Shown here one piece after another: positions 36,770 to 44,844 of a stretch of DNA of 64,000 nt (position 1 is the stretch's first letter; each line of letters starts with the position of its first letter). The notes below the pieces were generated by a model that was given only the letters and a program-made list of their open reading frames with translations, searched no databases and had not been told where the DNA came from. Origin of the DNA: Lewinellaceae bacterium (GTDB taxonomy: Bacteria; Bacteroidota; Bacteroidia; Chitinophagales; Saprospiraceae); NCBI GenBank assembly GCA_016716135.1, contig JADJWX010000002.1:372001-436000 (forward strand), in the 5' to 3' direction. The position numbers and the translations under genes were made by a program.

Positions 36770-37141
36770 TTGATCGTTCAGCAAAAATATATACGGCTAA
36801 ACACAGCGTTGCTGGGCCTGTTCCTTTTGGCATCAATGATGCTGAAAACGGGGCATTTGCTGATGCTGGAACATACGCACCACCATGTTCCGGTTTGTAC
36901 GGATGACCACGACAAGCACGCCACACACCTGCACGATGAACGCTTCAACCCGGATGCCTGTTCGATCTGTGCCTTTCTTTTTGCAATTCCCGAGCTGTCT
37001 GCGTCTGAGAAGCAATTCCATTATCCACATCCTTTTTTTGACCGCACGCCTGTCGGCAATACTTCCCCTTTCCACGGTGCTACGTTACCGGTCATCTACC
37101 TGCGGGGCCCGCCCGCGCTGCGTCGGATTGCACACTGCTGA
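36770..37141 (+). CDS. Small exported histidine/cysteine-rich protein, probable metal handling
   Basis: The 123-residue frame begins with TTG (36770). It has an N-terminal hydrophobic segment (TALLGLFLLASMMLK), then a dense cluster of potential metal ligands: HTHHHVPVCTDDHDKHATHL and later ACSICAF. No enzyme motif is seen. It lies 83 bp before a TonB-dependent receptor gene, on the same strand and probably in one transcript. Small His/Cys-rich proteins of this kind are often encoded beside metal-related TonB receptors in Bacteroidota. Zinc or copper binding is therefore inferred, not shown. No ATG start is available near the N terminus. Confidence 0.65.
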   Translation: MIVQQKYIRLNTALLGLFLLASMMLKTGHLLMLEHTHHHVPVCTDDHDKHATHLHDERFNPDACSICAFLFAIPELSASEKQFHYPHPFFDRTPVGNTSPFHGATLPVIYLRGPPALRRIAHC

Positions 37142-37224
37142 TTGCCTCAGGCAACCCCTTGGGCTATGCTGCCCGGCTTTGCAGTGTTGACTCACACCAC
37201 TTTTTTTAAGTAAATACCAACAAA

Positions 37225-39606
37225 ATGAATGCTGGCAAAGCCCGCCTGCTTGGCGCTTTCTGGCTCGTGTTTTCGGCATTTTACCTGCCGGCGCAAGATT
37301 GTCATATCGCCTTGCGCGGCAAAATTATGGAAGCCGAAACCCGTGAGCCGTTGGCCTATGCAACCATTATCGTCGAAGGCGCCAACCGGGGAACCGTGTC
37401 GGATGAAAACGGCGCTTTTACGATACCTGATCTCTGCGAAGGAACCACCTACACCATTTCCGTCAGCCATGTGGAATGCGATCACGAGACCCGCGTGGTG
37501 CGCCTGACAGAAAATACGATACTCGAATTTTATCTGTCGCACCATGTGCTGAACGAAGTGTTGGTGACGGAAAAAGCCGTTGCTCCTTCGGCCATTCAAG
37601 CCACGGCTACGGTAGACGGCGCTGCACTGGCGGCCGCCCAGGGTGTTGGCCTTGGAGAAACGCTCAAACGCCTACCCGGGGTAACCACCCTGAATACCGG
37701 CGCTACCATTGCAAAACCGGTCATCCAGGGCTTGCATTCCAACCGGGTAGCCATTGTCGCCAACAATGTGGCTCTGCAGAGTCAACAATGGGGTGCAGAG
37801 CATGCCCCTGAAATCGATCCGTTTACGGCGCAGAAAATTTCGGTGCTGAAGGGCGCCGCAGGCGTGCGGTATGGCGTGGGCGCCATGGCCGGTGCGGTGA
37901 TACTGGAACCATCGCCGCTGCGCAAAACCGGCGGGCTCGATGGCTGGGTCAGCCTCGGCGCATTTTCCAATGGCCTGGCCGGCGTGGCTTCCGGTGCGGT
38001 AGACTGGCACCTGCCTGAATCTACCCTGGCCTTCCGGCTTCAGGGTACCGTCAAACGCAGTGGAAACCTCCGCGCGCCGGATTATTGGATGGAAAATACC
38101 GGCGCTGCCGAGCAAAACCTTTCAGCGCTCGCCGGCTGGCAAAGCGGCCGGTGGATGCACGAAGCCGGCGCTTCGATGTTTAGTCAAAAAATTGGTGTTT
38201 TGCGCGCAGCGCATATCGGCAACCTTACCGATCTCCAACTGGCCATCGAAAGCCCCGCACCGCTCAATAACGACGACGCGTTTCGTTACGGCATTGATCG
38301 GCCGCAGCAACAGGTGGAACATTACCTGGCGCGGTACAAAACCAGCTTGCGACTTTCGGAAAAATGGAAGGTGTCGGGCCAGTACGCGTTCCAGTTCAAC
38401 AACCGGCGGGAGTACGATGTGGTGCGCCAAAGCAGCAGCGCGGCCGACAAGGCCCAGTTGTCATTCAAACTCTGGACCAACAGCCTCGACCTGGCGCTCG
38501 AGCATTTCCCCATCCGGCACTGGGAGGGCGGCATCGGCCTGCAGGGGATTCAACAGCTGAATTATGTGGGCAAAGGCGGACTTATCCCGGATTACGAAAC
38601 GTTTGGCGGTTCCGTATGGCTTCTGGAACGCTGGCGCCGGTATCCGCATCCCTGGGAATACGAAATCGGGGTCCGCTACGACTACCGGCAAACACAGGCT
38701 TCCACCACCGGCAGCCTCAACAATGTGGACACCCTGGTCCGGTTCGGCAACCTGTCGGGTACCGGCGGGATCATTTATCATTTTTCAAAAAATTTCAGCG
38801 CGCGGCTCAACAGCGGCCTGGCCTGGCGCCCGCCGCATGTCAACGAACTTTTCGCCCGGGGTATCCACCATGGCGCTGCCACGTACGAGGAAGGCCGGCC
38901 CGATTTGGAACCGGAAAGTGCCTGGAATAGCAATTTTACCCTCGAATACCAGCGCGAAACGATTGCCCTGAGCCTGAGCCTGTACCGGAACCAGGTACAA
39001 AATTTTATTTACCTCGACCCGCAGCGCACCTTTGTGCTGAGCTCCCGGGGGGCATTTCCCGCCTATTTTTATGCACAAGACGACGCCGTACTGCAAGGCA
39101 TCGACATGTCGGCTACTATTCCCCTGGTCCGGGGACTGGCCCTGGAGGGCCGCGCGTCTATCCTGCGGGGCTACCGCCTGGCACGCGATTCGGGGGAAAC
39201 AATCCGGCATCGGGACTGGCTGCCGCTCATGCCTGCCGATCGCTACCAATACGGGCTGCGTTGGACGGCCAACAATAAACAACAGCCGGCAGCCGGCGCC
39301 GGGACGTATGTGCAACTGCTGGCGACCACCACGCTGCGGCAATCCCGCATTCCGGAAAATGGTTTGTTGAAGGATGCACCGGGGGCCTTTACGGTGCTGA
39401 GTTTGGAGGCTGGTTATGCTGTTTCGGTTACTCGCCCTACGTCTTCAAGTCGTAGGACGAGTACGGGCAACGCCCAAACCCTCGAATTTGGCCTGACGAT
39501 TCAAAACCTGGGAAATGTCCGTTACCGGGAATACCTGAACTTTTTCCGGTATTACACCGACGAACCGGGCCTGAATATCGGGCTCCGGGCAAAGTGGAAT
39601 TTTTAA
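37225..39606 (+). CDS. TonB-dependent outer membrane receptor with carboxypeptidase-like N-terminal domain
   Basis: The 793-residue protein has a signal peptide (FYLPAQD), then a carboxypeptidase-regulatory-like domain at about 30-110 (EAETREPLAYATIIVEGANR), a plug at about 115-230 (LKRLPGVTTLN, GLHSNRVAIVANN, HAPEIDPF) and a 22-strand-type barrel ending GLNIGLRAKWNF. It should take up a metal complex or similar ligand using TonB energy. The neighbours, a His-rich protein and a lipoprotein, favour metal (inference). Near the C terminus, 11 codons (39430-39462) are a palindromic repeat inserted in frame, giving TRPTSSSRRTS in a turn between the last barrel strands. Confidence 0.93.
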   Translation: MNAGKARLLGAFWLVFSAFYLPAQDCHIALRGKIMEAETREPLAYATIIVEGANRGTVSDENGAFTIPDLCEGTTYTISVSHVECDHETRVVRLTENTILEFYLSHHVLNEVLVTEKAVAPSAIQATATVDGAALAAAQGVGLGETLKRLPGVTTLNTGATIAKPVIQGLHSNRVAIVANNVALQSQQWGAEHAPEIDPFTAQKISVLKGAAGVRYGVGAMAGAVILEPSPLRKTGGLDGWVSLGAFSNGLAGVASGAVDWHLPESTLAFRLQGTVKRSGNLRAPDYWMENTGAAEQNLSALAGWQSGRWMHEAGASMFSQKIGVLRAAHIGNLTDLQLAIESPAPLNNDDAFRYGIDRPQQQVEHYLARYKTSLRLSEKWKVSGQYAFQFNNRREYDVVRQSSSAADKAQLSFKLWTNSLDLALEHFPIRHWEGGIGLQGIQQLNYVGKGGLIPDYETFGGSVWLLERWRRYPHPWEYEIGVRYDYRQTQASTTGSLNNVDTLVRFGNLSGTGGIIYHFSKNFSARLNSGLAWRPPHVNELFARGIHHGAATYEEGRPDLEPESAWNSNFTLEYQRETIALSLSLYRNQVQNFIYLDPQRTFVLSSRGAFPAYFYAQDDAVLQGIDMSATIPLVRGLALEGRASILRGYRLARDSGETIRHRDWLPLMPADRYQYGLRWTANNKQQPAAGAGTYVQLLATTTLRQSRIPENGLLKDAPGAFTVLSLEAGYAVSVTRPTSSSRRTSTGNAQTLEFGLTIQNLGNVRYREYLNFFRYYTDEPGLNIGLRAKWNF
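39430..39462. repeat. REP-like palindrome inside the TonB receptor coding sequence
   Basis: ACTCGCCCTACG and CGTAGGACGAGT are inverted copies with one mismatch and a 9-base loop containing TTCAAG. The same consensus occurs at 40179-40211, 720 bp downstream. The length is 33 bases, so the reading frame is kept. Confidence 0.85.
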
Positions 39607-39632
39607 CTTTTTTCAACCTAAATTTCAATAAC

Positions 39633-40169
39633 ATGAAATCAAACATCTTGAAAATCAGCGCTTTTGCGCTACTGCTCAGCCTGGCATTTACTGCCTGTAA
39701 AAAAGACGAAACGACCGAACAGGAAGTGATCACCACGGTGGTTGCCCGCATTTTTGCGGCCGATGGCAGCCTCGATCAATCGTTTGAATGGAATGACCTG
39801 GATGGCCCGGGTGGCAATGCACCAACTATAGACAACATCATCCTGGCCGCCAACAAGACCTACAATTGTACCATCGAAGTGTACGACCGCTCTACCACAC
39901 CAGATCGGGATATTACCCTGGAAATTGATTCGGAAAAAGCCGAGCACTTGTTTGTTTATACGCCCGATGGCGTGAACATCACCGTGTCTTCGAGCGATAC
40001 CGATGAAAACGGGAAGCCTTTTGACCGGGTTGTTGTCTGGCAGACTGGAACCGCTTCGGTCGGCAGTATGACGGTTGTACTGAAACACGAACCCGATAAG
40101 GATGCCGCCAACCCGGCACAAACGGGAGAGACGGATTTTGAGGTTGCTTTTCCGGTGCGCATTCAGTGA
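39633..40169 (+). CDS. Lipoprotein of a TonB-receptor-associated family
   Basis: Started at ATG 39633 (MKSNILKISAFALLLSLAFT) the 178-residue protein has a lipobox ending in TAC followed by KKDE. The body shows FEWNDLDGPGGNAP, a central HLFVYTPDGVNITV and VVLKHEPDKDAANPAQ. I recall this pattern from Bacteroidota lipoproteins encoded directly after TonB-dependent receptors (annotated as periplasmic-binding-fold proteins). The gap to the receptor gene is 26 bp, so the two are co-transcribed. It probably delivers or senses the receptor's ligand. An upstream start at 39594 would overlap the receptor gene and lacks a signal peptide. Confidence 0.75.
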   Translation: MKSNILKISAFALLLSLAFTACKKDETTEQEVITTVVARIFAADGSLDQSFEWNDLDGPGGNAPTIDNIILAANKTYNCTIEVYDRSTTPDRDITLEIDSEKAEHLFVYTPDGVNITVSSSDTDENGKPFDRVVVWQTGTASVGSMTVVLKHEPDKDAANPAQTGETDFEVAFPVRIQ

Positions 40170-40178
40170 TTTTGGTTA

Positions 40179-40211
40179 ACTCGTCCTGCGGTTCCAAGCC
40201 GCAGGACGAGT
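40179..40211. repeat. REP-like palindrome in the convergent intergenic region
   Basis: ACTCGTCCTGCGG and CCGCAGGACGAGT form a perfect 13-bp stem with loop TTCCAAG. It lies between the stops of the lipoprotein gene and the convergent metalloprotease gene and could also act as a terminator. Confidence 0.85.
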
Positions 40212-40226
40212 ATTTTCACCCACCAA

Positions 40227-41558
40227 TTACCGCAACACCACCAAGCGCTCCACCCATACCTGGCCGGCCGTTTGCACGCGCACGGCGTATCCGCCGGGCA
40301 GCAGATTTTGCGTATTGATCGCCAATTGGGTTTCGGCACCCGCCGCCGGAGCAGGCAGGCGCTGCATCAGCCTGCCATCGAGGCTGAACAATTCGATAGC
40401 GCGTGGATTCCAGTTGGCCGGGATGCGCAGCCAGGCACCTCCACGAGTGGGATTGGGAAACAGTTGCGGTTGTGCGTCGGCCAGTTCGGGTGTGTTGTCG
40501 GCGCTTACCTGCAACAGGCCGTTGCGCGGGCCTGCCAGCACACTTTGGATCATGGCGGCCTGGTTTTGGGTAAACATATTCATGCAGGCTTCGCTGGAGT
40601 AGTCCATGTAATTTTCGATCAAATCGGGCATGTCCATGCCGTAAAATGTTTCCACCTTGGAGCAGGAATTTCGGTTTTTATCGCAGTCGAAGGGCGACTG
40701 GGCGCTGGCGAAAGGCGTGTCGTCCATGCCATCGCTCTGGTTGCAATCATTGGGCAGGCCCAGAATACCGCCGTCGCCCCAGATGTGGCGCAGGCCCAGG
40801 TAATGGCCGACCTCGTGGGTGGCCGTCCGGCCGCGCACGGTGAGATTGCCGGTGCCGCCGGGAATTTGTACGGTGTTCGGGTTGTTGCGGCCGATGATGC
40901 GAAAGTCGAGTGCCACGCCATCCTGGTCGAGGCTGGGTGCGCTGCTGTTTGCCGGCCAGTGGTTGAGGTTGTTTGGCGGAAAGGCAAATCCGAGAATTTG
41001 CCCGATAGTCAGGCCGCCGAAAGTGATCGGTTGAATTTTACAAATCCAGATGTTGAGGTAGGCAGTGGGGTCCCAGGCGTCGCTGCCGCCCTGGCTGCTT
41101 TTTTTCAAATTGGCTAAAATCTGATTGTTGGTCAGGTCGAGTTCAAAATTGGTGTTGGTTTGTACCCGCACAATTTCGACCAGTTCAAAACGTACTTGCG
41201 GGTTGCCGGCTACTGTCTGAAACGCCGGGCGCAGATTGGCGGTATCCGGGTTTTCACGGTTGTAATCTTCATTCAATACGTCGATTTGATTGAGGATAAT
41301 GCTGTCGGCCAGGTTTTCCTCCGGGCTTTTCCAAACGACATGCACGACGACGCGGATCGTTACCGGCGAGCGGTCGGTTACCGGATGGCGGTGCAGGTTT
41401 TCGTCAAAACTGCTTTGGAATGCCTGGTGGAGTTCCGGGTACTGGTTTTGGACGATGTAGTTGAGGGCTTCGTTGCCGCAAAAAACGGGCAGCGCATTTT
41501 GCTGTGCGCCGGCGATGGTTGCCACGAACAGGCAGACCGGGAGAAGTAGTTTTGTCAA
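40227..41558 (-). CDS. M43 (pappalysin/cytophagalysin) metalloprotease with type A T9SS sorting domain
   Basis: The 443-residue protein starts at a TTG (41558) with a signal peptide (MTKLLLPVCLFVATIAGAQQ). The zinc motif is HEVGHYLGLRHIWG, and the Met-turn lies in NYMDYSSEACMNMF, as in M43 peptidases. The last 75 residues begin LFPNPTRGGAWLRIP and end ERLVVLR, a type A T9SS C-terminal domain. It should be exported by T9SS and act outside the cell on proteins. Similar peptidases include Tannerella karilysin-like neighbours and Cytophaga cytophagalysin. Confidence 0.9.
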   Translation of the reverse strand: MTKLLLPVCLFVATIAGAQQNALPVFCGNEALNYIVQNQYPELHQAFQSSFDENLHRHPVTDRSPVTIRVVVHVVWKSPEENLADSIILNQIDVLNEDYNRENPDTANLRPAFQTVAGNPQVRFELVEIVRVQTNTNFELDLTNNQILANLKKSSQGGSDAWDPTAYLNIWICKIQPITFGGLTIGQILGFAFPPNNLNHWPANSSAPSLDQDGVALDFRIIGRNNPNTVQIPGGTGNLTVRGRTATHEVGHYLGLRHIWGDGGILGLPNDCNQSDGMDDTPFASAQSPFDCDKNRNSCSKVETFYGMDMPDLIENYMDYSSEACMNMFTQNQAAMIQSVLAGPRNGLLQVSADNTPELADAQPQLFPNPTRGGAWLRIPANWNPRAIELFSLDGRLMQRLPAPAAGAETQLAINTQNLLPGGYAVRVQTAGQVWVERLVVLR

Positions 41559-41623
41559 GGTAAAAACAATTTAATCGGTTGGGAGATCAGGTTTTTAAAA
41601 TTGGACGGCTAAAATACGATTTT

Positions 41624-41643
41624 CCCACCGATGAATCGGTGGG
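41624..41643. repeat. Short palindrome upstream of the metalloprotease gene
   Basis: CCCACCGA and TCGGTGGG flank a TGAA loop. I recall this palindrome as a dispersed element in related genomes. Here it lies between two minus-strand genes. Confidence 0.55.
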
Positions 41644-41682
41644 CTGAGAAGGCAACATTTTCAAGAAGGTGAACCACTCCGC

Positions 41683-41721
41683 ATTCCGCACTCCGTATTC
41701 CGCACTCGAAATTCCGCACTC
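41683..41721. repeat. Three copies of ATTCCGCACTC with a 14-bp period
   Basis: Exact copies lie at 41683-41693, 41697-41707 and 41711-41721, and a partial copy precedes them. The last copy overlaps the stop codon of the YdeI-like gene. Confidence 0.85.
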
Positions 41722-42292
41722 ATAACACTTCGGGCACGGTCCCGTACATTTTCCCCTGTGCCGTCATTTTTAACAAATAATCCAACCGCTTTTGCGCTTC
41801 AGCGCGGCGGCTGTCGCCGCGGATTTCGGCGATCCAACCGATTTTCAGGCGTTTGTACAGGTGGGGAAATGCCTGGAAATTGGTCCAGATTTGCGGGTCG
41901 GCCTGCAATTGCGCCTCAATCCAACCGGGAATTTCAAAGGGGTCATCCGGAGCGCCCACCTGGTCCTGAATGGGTTCGAGGCCGGCAGGCGTCATGAGGC
42001 CCAGGCGCTGGAGCTTCCAGACGCGTTGGCGGTTGAGTTCGGAAAGGAATGTTTTTTGCCGGCGGGGGCTGATCCGTTGGACCCGGCTGTGCACATCGTA
42101 TTTTTTTACGGTACCGTCGATCCAGCCGAAGCAGAGGCATTCTTCCACAAGTTCGTCGTAGTTGATCGTGGGCAGGCCGGATGCTTTGTTGCAAAGGCGG
42201 AGCCAGACTTCGGTTTTAGCGCGGTGGTGTGTTTCGAGCCAGTTGCGCCATTCGTTGCGGTGGGTAGGGTAGAAGACCTCCGTAATGTCCAT
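41720..42292 (-). CDS. YdeI/OmpD-associated family protein
   Basis: The 190-residue protein shows the family features: an N-terminal domain with VWLRLCNKASGLPTINYDEL, the block ECLCFGWIDG, and a C-terminal helical part ending AQKRLDYLLKMTAQGK. Bacterial members are annotated as bacteriocin-protection or OmpD-associated proteins, and the biochemical role is not settled. No signal peptide, so cytoplasmic. Its ATG lies 2 bp after the stop of the small DUF6435-like gene, so the two form an operon. The stop lies in a tandem repeat. Confidence 0.85.
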   Translation of the reverse strand: MDITEVFYPTHRNEWRNWLETHHRAKTEVWLRLCNKASGLPTINYDELVEECLCFGWIDGTVKKYDVHSRVQRISPRRQKTFLSELNRQRVWKLQRLGLMTPAGLEPIQDQVGAPDDPFEIPGWIEAQLQADPQIWTNFQAFPHLYKRLKIGWIAEIRGDSRRAEAQKRLDYLLKMTAQGKMYGTVPEVL

Positions 42293-42294
42293 AA

Positions 42295-42468
42295 TTATGA
42301 AGTTTTGCTCTGCTGTTCGATTTGTTGCATAAGTGCTTCCGCTTCGGCTGATTTTTGGGCAAAGCCTTTAATATTTCCCTGCCGTTGCAAATCGCGCGCT
42401 TCTTCCAGCTTTTGAGCGTATTGTTTGCGGAGGTTTTTCAACGGGTCTTTTTTAAACAGGTTAAACAT
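42295..42468 (-). CDS. DUF6435-like small protein
   Basis: This 57-residue frame starts at ATG 42468 with MFNLFKKDPLKNLRKQYAQK, continues as an amphipathic helix rich in Lys, Glu and Gln, and ends QQIEQQSKTS. The start MFxLFKKDPxKxLxKxY and the later NIKGFAQKSAEAEAL fit the small DUF6435 family of Bacteroidota and gammaproteobacteria (recognised by eye). The function is unknown. The stop is 2 bp before the YdeI-like start. It is too short for many gene callers. Confidence 0.75.
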   Translation of the reverse strand: MFNLFKKDPLKNLRKQYAQKLEEARDLQRQGNIKGFAQKSAEAEALMQQIEQQSKTS

Positions 42469-42553
42469 GCGTTGTCTTGTTTTGGTAAGTGATGAAACTT
42501 TAATGAAATGGTTCGAGTTTGAAACAGCAAAGCTGTAGTCAGGTTTAACTCCG

Positions 42554-43492
42554 TTAATTCATTACATCAACTTCCCGCAACACTTCAAGCAACAGGTTGA
42601 TATCCTGGTAGAATTCCTGGATAATTTCGAAGCTGATCGTGTTTTGGAACAGGGATGGCTCCAGCAGGTCTTTGTCTTGCGTGAGGGCAATGTAAATCTT
42701 GTCTTCGATAATGGACAGGTACATTTCTTTTTGGCGGTTGGCTTCCTGGAACCGCTGGCGAAAGCGCAGGATCGCGTGTTGAAGGTCTTTTGAAAGCACG
42801 TCGCTCAGGCGCACGTTGGGGGTGGCATAGGTATCAAAAAATGCCTCAAACTCGGGCAGGAGATGGTCGCGCACGCGCCGGCCGCCCATCAGGTGGAACG
42901 CCCGTTCGCTGCGGCTGAGGTACTTTCGGTAGGCGTCGGGCAGCAGCAGGATGCCGCCCTGCATATCGACCCGCCGGAAATCGCCCCAGAGAAAAACGCC
43001 CTGAAAAACGTAGTCGAGCCGGGTACGCACGCTGGAAAATTCCCGGACGCGGAGTTCGCAAAGTTCAAAGGGTAATTCGCGCACCTGCCCGGTGATAAGG
43101 TCTTCGGCAATGTATTCATCGGCGTGGGTGAACAGTTTGCTGGCAAAAAATTTCTCTTTGGGGATGCCGCCTTTGCTGTTGTAGTGAAATGCGCCAAAAT
43201 TGATGTCGTTGTCGATAAAGTCCAGAATAAGACCTACGACGCGCGGCTTGAATTCCTGATAATACACCTGAATGCGGAAGCCCAGGTAAGCGATCCAGAG
43301 GCCGACCGGGATCAGGAGGAGCAGGTTTACGACCAGGATTTGAATGTACAACTGGAGCACCAGCACACCTGCCAGCAGGAAGACCGACAGGCTCAGGAGC
43401 CGCACCAGGCGCCTGCGCCTGCGTTCCAGGTTTAGCAGCTCCGGATAAATGTTTTGGTTATAAAACAGTCGGAAATCGTGGTACGCGTGCAT
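42554..43492 (-). CDS. DUF3137 membrane protein
   Basis: Started at ATG 43492 (MHAYHDFRLFYNQNIYPELL) the protein has 312 residues. Two adjacent membrane helices lie at about residues 32-75. The cytoplasmic remainder shows DUF3137 features: FKPRVVGLILDFIDNDINF, the SKLFTHADEYIAEDLITG segment, and VFLWGDFRRVDMQGGILLLP. The biochemical function of DUF3137 is not known. It follows the ParA and ribbon-helix-helix genes on the same strand with a gap of 10 bp, so it is the third gene of that operon. Confidence 0.82.
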   Translation of the reverse strand: MHAYHDFRLFYNQNIYPELLNLERRRRRLVRLLSLSVFLLAGVLVLQLYIQILVVNLLLLIPVGLWIAYLGFRIQVYYQEFKPRVVGLILDFIDNDINFGAFHYNSKGGIPKEKFFASKLFTHADEYIAEDLITGQVRELPFELCELRVREFSSVRTRLDYVFQGVFLWGDFRRVDMQGGILLLPDAYRKYLSRSERAFHLMGGRRVRDHLLPEFEAFFDTYATPNVRLSDVLSKDLQHAILRFRQRFQEANRQKEMYLSIIEDKIYIALTQDKDLLEPSLFQNTISFEIIQEFYQDINLLLEVLREVDVMN

Positions 43493-43502
43493 CACTTATC
43501 CC

Positions 43503-43985
43503 TTAAAGGTCGATCCCTTTTTCGGTCGTGTATTCCCGGATGTATTCGTCTATGAGTTGGACCATCAGATCCTTGAGGTAGGCATTTTCAAGCCGGGCAA
43601 TCGTTTTTATTTTAAGAAGTTTCTCCCTGTCGATGGCAACCGTGAGGCGTTTTTTGCCGCTTTGTTCTTCGGCGTCGAGTTCCTGCACGTCGACGGTTTG
43701 CCGGATGAGCGTGTCCAGGCCGCTCATTGGGGCGCGGTAGCTGGTGGTCGATTTGCTTTTGGTGGGCGGGGTGGACGCGGCTGCCGGTTGCTCGGTTTCC
43801 AGCAGGCTGTCGGGGCTGTCTACCAGGGCATCATGGAACAACTCGTCGAGGTCGTCCATAAAATTTTTGCTTCCCGTTTTGCGCTCGCGCACGGGCGTAT
43901 CTGTGGCATGGCCCCAGGTGTGGGTTTCGGCCTGCAGGTCGTTGAACAACTCGTCCAGGCCTTCGGCGAATTTCTTTTTGCTCAT
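43503..43985 (-). CDS. Ribbon-helix-helix protein, probable ParA partner
   Basis: The 160-residue protein starts MSKKKFAEGLDELFNDL and has a second, related copy of this motif at about residues 41-56 (NFMDDLDELFHDALVDS). A low-complexity linker rich in Ser, Thr, Ala and Pro follows. The last 50 residues form a ribbon-helix-helix-like DNA-binding fold (KKRLTVAIDREKLLKIKTIA and a helix with LKDLMVQLIDEYIREY). The start codon overlaps the parA stop by 4 bp. By analogy with plasmid ParA/ParG-type pairs it may load on DNA and stimulate the ATPase. The cargo is unknown. Confidence 0.75.
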   Translation of the reverse strand: MSKKKFAEGLDELFNDLQAETHTWGHATDTPVRERKTGSKNFMDDLDELFHDALVDSPDSLLETEQPAAASTPPTKSKSTTSYRAPMSGLDTLIRQTVDVQELDAEEQSGKKRLTVAIDREKLLKIKTIARLENAYLKDLMVQLIDEYIREYTTEKGIDL

Positions 43986-44779
43986 CGGTTCAGGACTTCT
44001 TGTTCTTGTTTTGCAGCGGGTGTGGCGAGAGACTCTACACGGGCCAAAAATTCGCGGGATAAATTGAGATAGTCTTCCGCGCCGGGCGATTTGGGATTAT
44101 AGTCAAAAATATCTTTGCGCTGTGCCGGCGCTTCGGCCAGGGCGATATTGTCGCGGACGTAGGTGTTGAACACTTTTTCACCGAAATATTTGTGAATGAT
44201 CTCCACCACATCGCGGTTCAACACCCGGCGGTTGTCGTACATGGTGGCAATAACGCCGATCATGTCTACTTGTTTGTTGAGGCGGAATTTTACTTTATCG
44301 ATAACCTGTTTGATTTTGGCGAGCCCCTGAACCGCCAGAAATTCGGTTTGCAGCGGGATGAGGACAAACCGGCTGCTCGTCAGGGCATTCAGCGTCAGTA
44401 ATCCCAGGGAGGGTGGGCAGTCAATCAGAATAAAATCGTAGTCCTCCTCCACCTGGCCGATCAGCTCGCGCAAAATAAACTCGCGCCCTGCTTCATTGAT
44501 CAGTTCCATCTCGGCGCCCGACAAGTCGAGTGAGGAGGTAACGACATCCATATTGGGTTTGTGCGTATACGGCAACAATTCCGCTTCGCCGCGCATGGCT
44601 TCGTAGATCGAGAATTTTTGCCGGGGAATACCGAGTGAAATTGTCAGGTTAGCCTGTGGATCGAGGTCGATCAGCAGCACTTTTTTACCCAGGGCGACAA
44701 GGCCGGCGCCGATATTAATGGCGCTGGTTGTTTTACCAACACCGCCTTTGTGGTTGAGAAGCGAAACAACTATACCCAT
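43982..44779 (-). CDS. parA: ParA/Soj-family ATPase
   Basis: Started at ATG 44779 (MGIVVSLLNHKGGVGKTTSA) the protein has 265 residues. The deviant Walker A KGGVGKTT with the signature Lys, the Walker A' region LLIDLDPQANLT and Walker B FILIDCPPSLG are complete. It should bind ATP as a dimer on DNA and position DNA or another cargo. The partner gene overlaps by 4 bp and is a ribbon-helix-helix protein rather than a ParB with a CTPase fold. The usual chromosomal ParB and parS are not seen here, so a dedicated cargo system is possible. Confidence 0.92.
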   Translation of the reverse strand: MGIVVSLLNHKGGVGKTTSAINIGAGLVALGKKVLLIDLDPQANLTISLGIPRQKFSIYEAMRGEAELLPYTHKPNMDVVTSSLDLSGAEMELINEAGREFILRELIGQVEEDYDFILIDCPPSLGLLTLNALTSSRFVLIPLQTEFLAVQGLAKIKQVIDKVKFRLNKQVDMIGVIATMYDNRRVLNRDVVEIIHKYFGEKVFNTYVRDNIALAEAPAQRKDIFDYNPKSPGAEDYLNLSREFLARVESLATPAAKQEQEVLNR

Positions 44780-44836
44780 ATAAAACAAAAAAGTTTTCCC
44801 GCGGTGCGGGCCCTCCACTTTATACTTTTCCTGCAA

Positions 44837-44844
44837 CAAATGTA
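44837..44844 (-). promoter_or_regulatory. -7 promoter element for the parA operon
   Basis: On the minus strand it reads TACATTTG, matching TAnnTTTG, 57 bp before the parA start. The nearest TTTG box is only 15 bp upstream, shorter than usual. Confidence 0.45.

Noticed and set aside
41683..41721. Possible CRISPR-like array
   Set aside because: Units are 11 bp with 3-bp gaps and only three copies, with no cas genes nearby.
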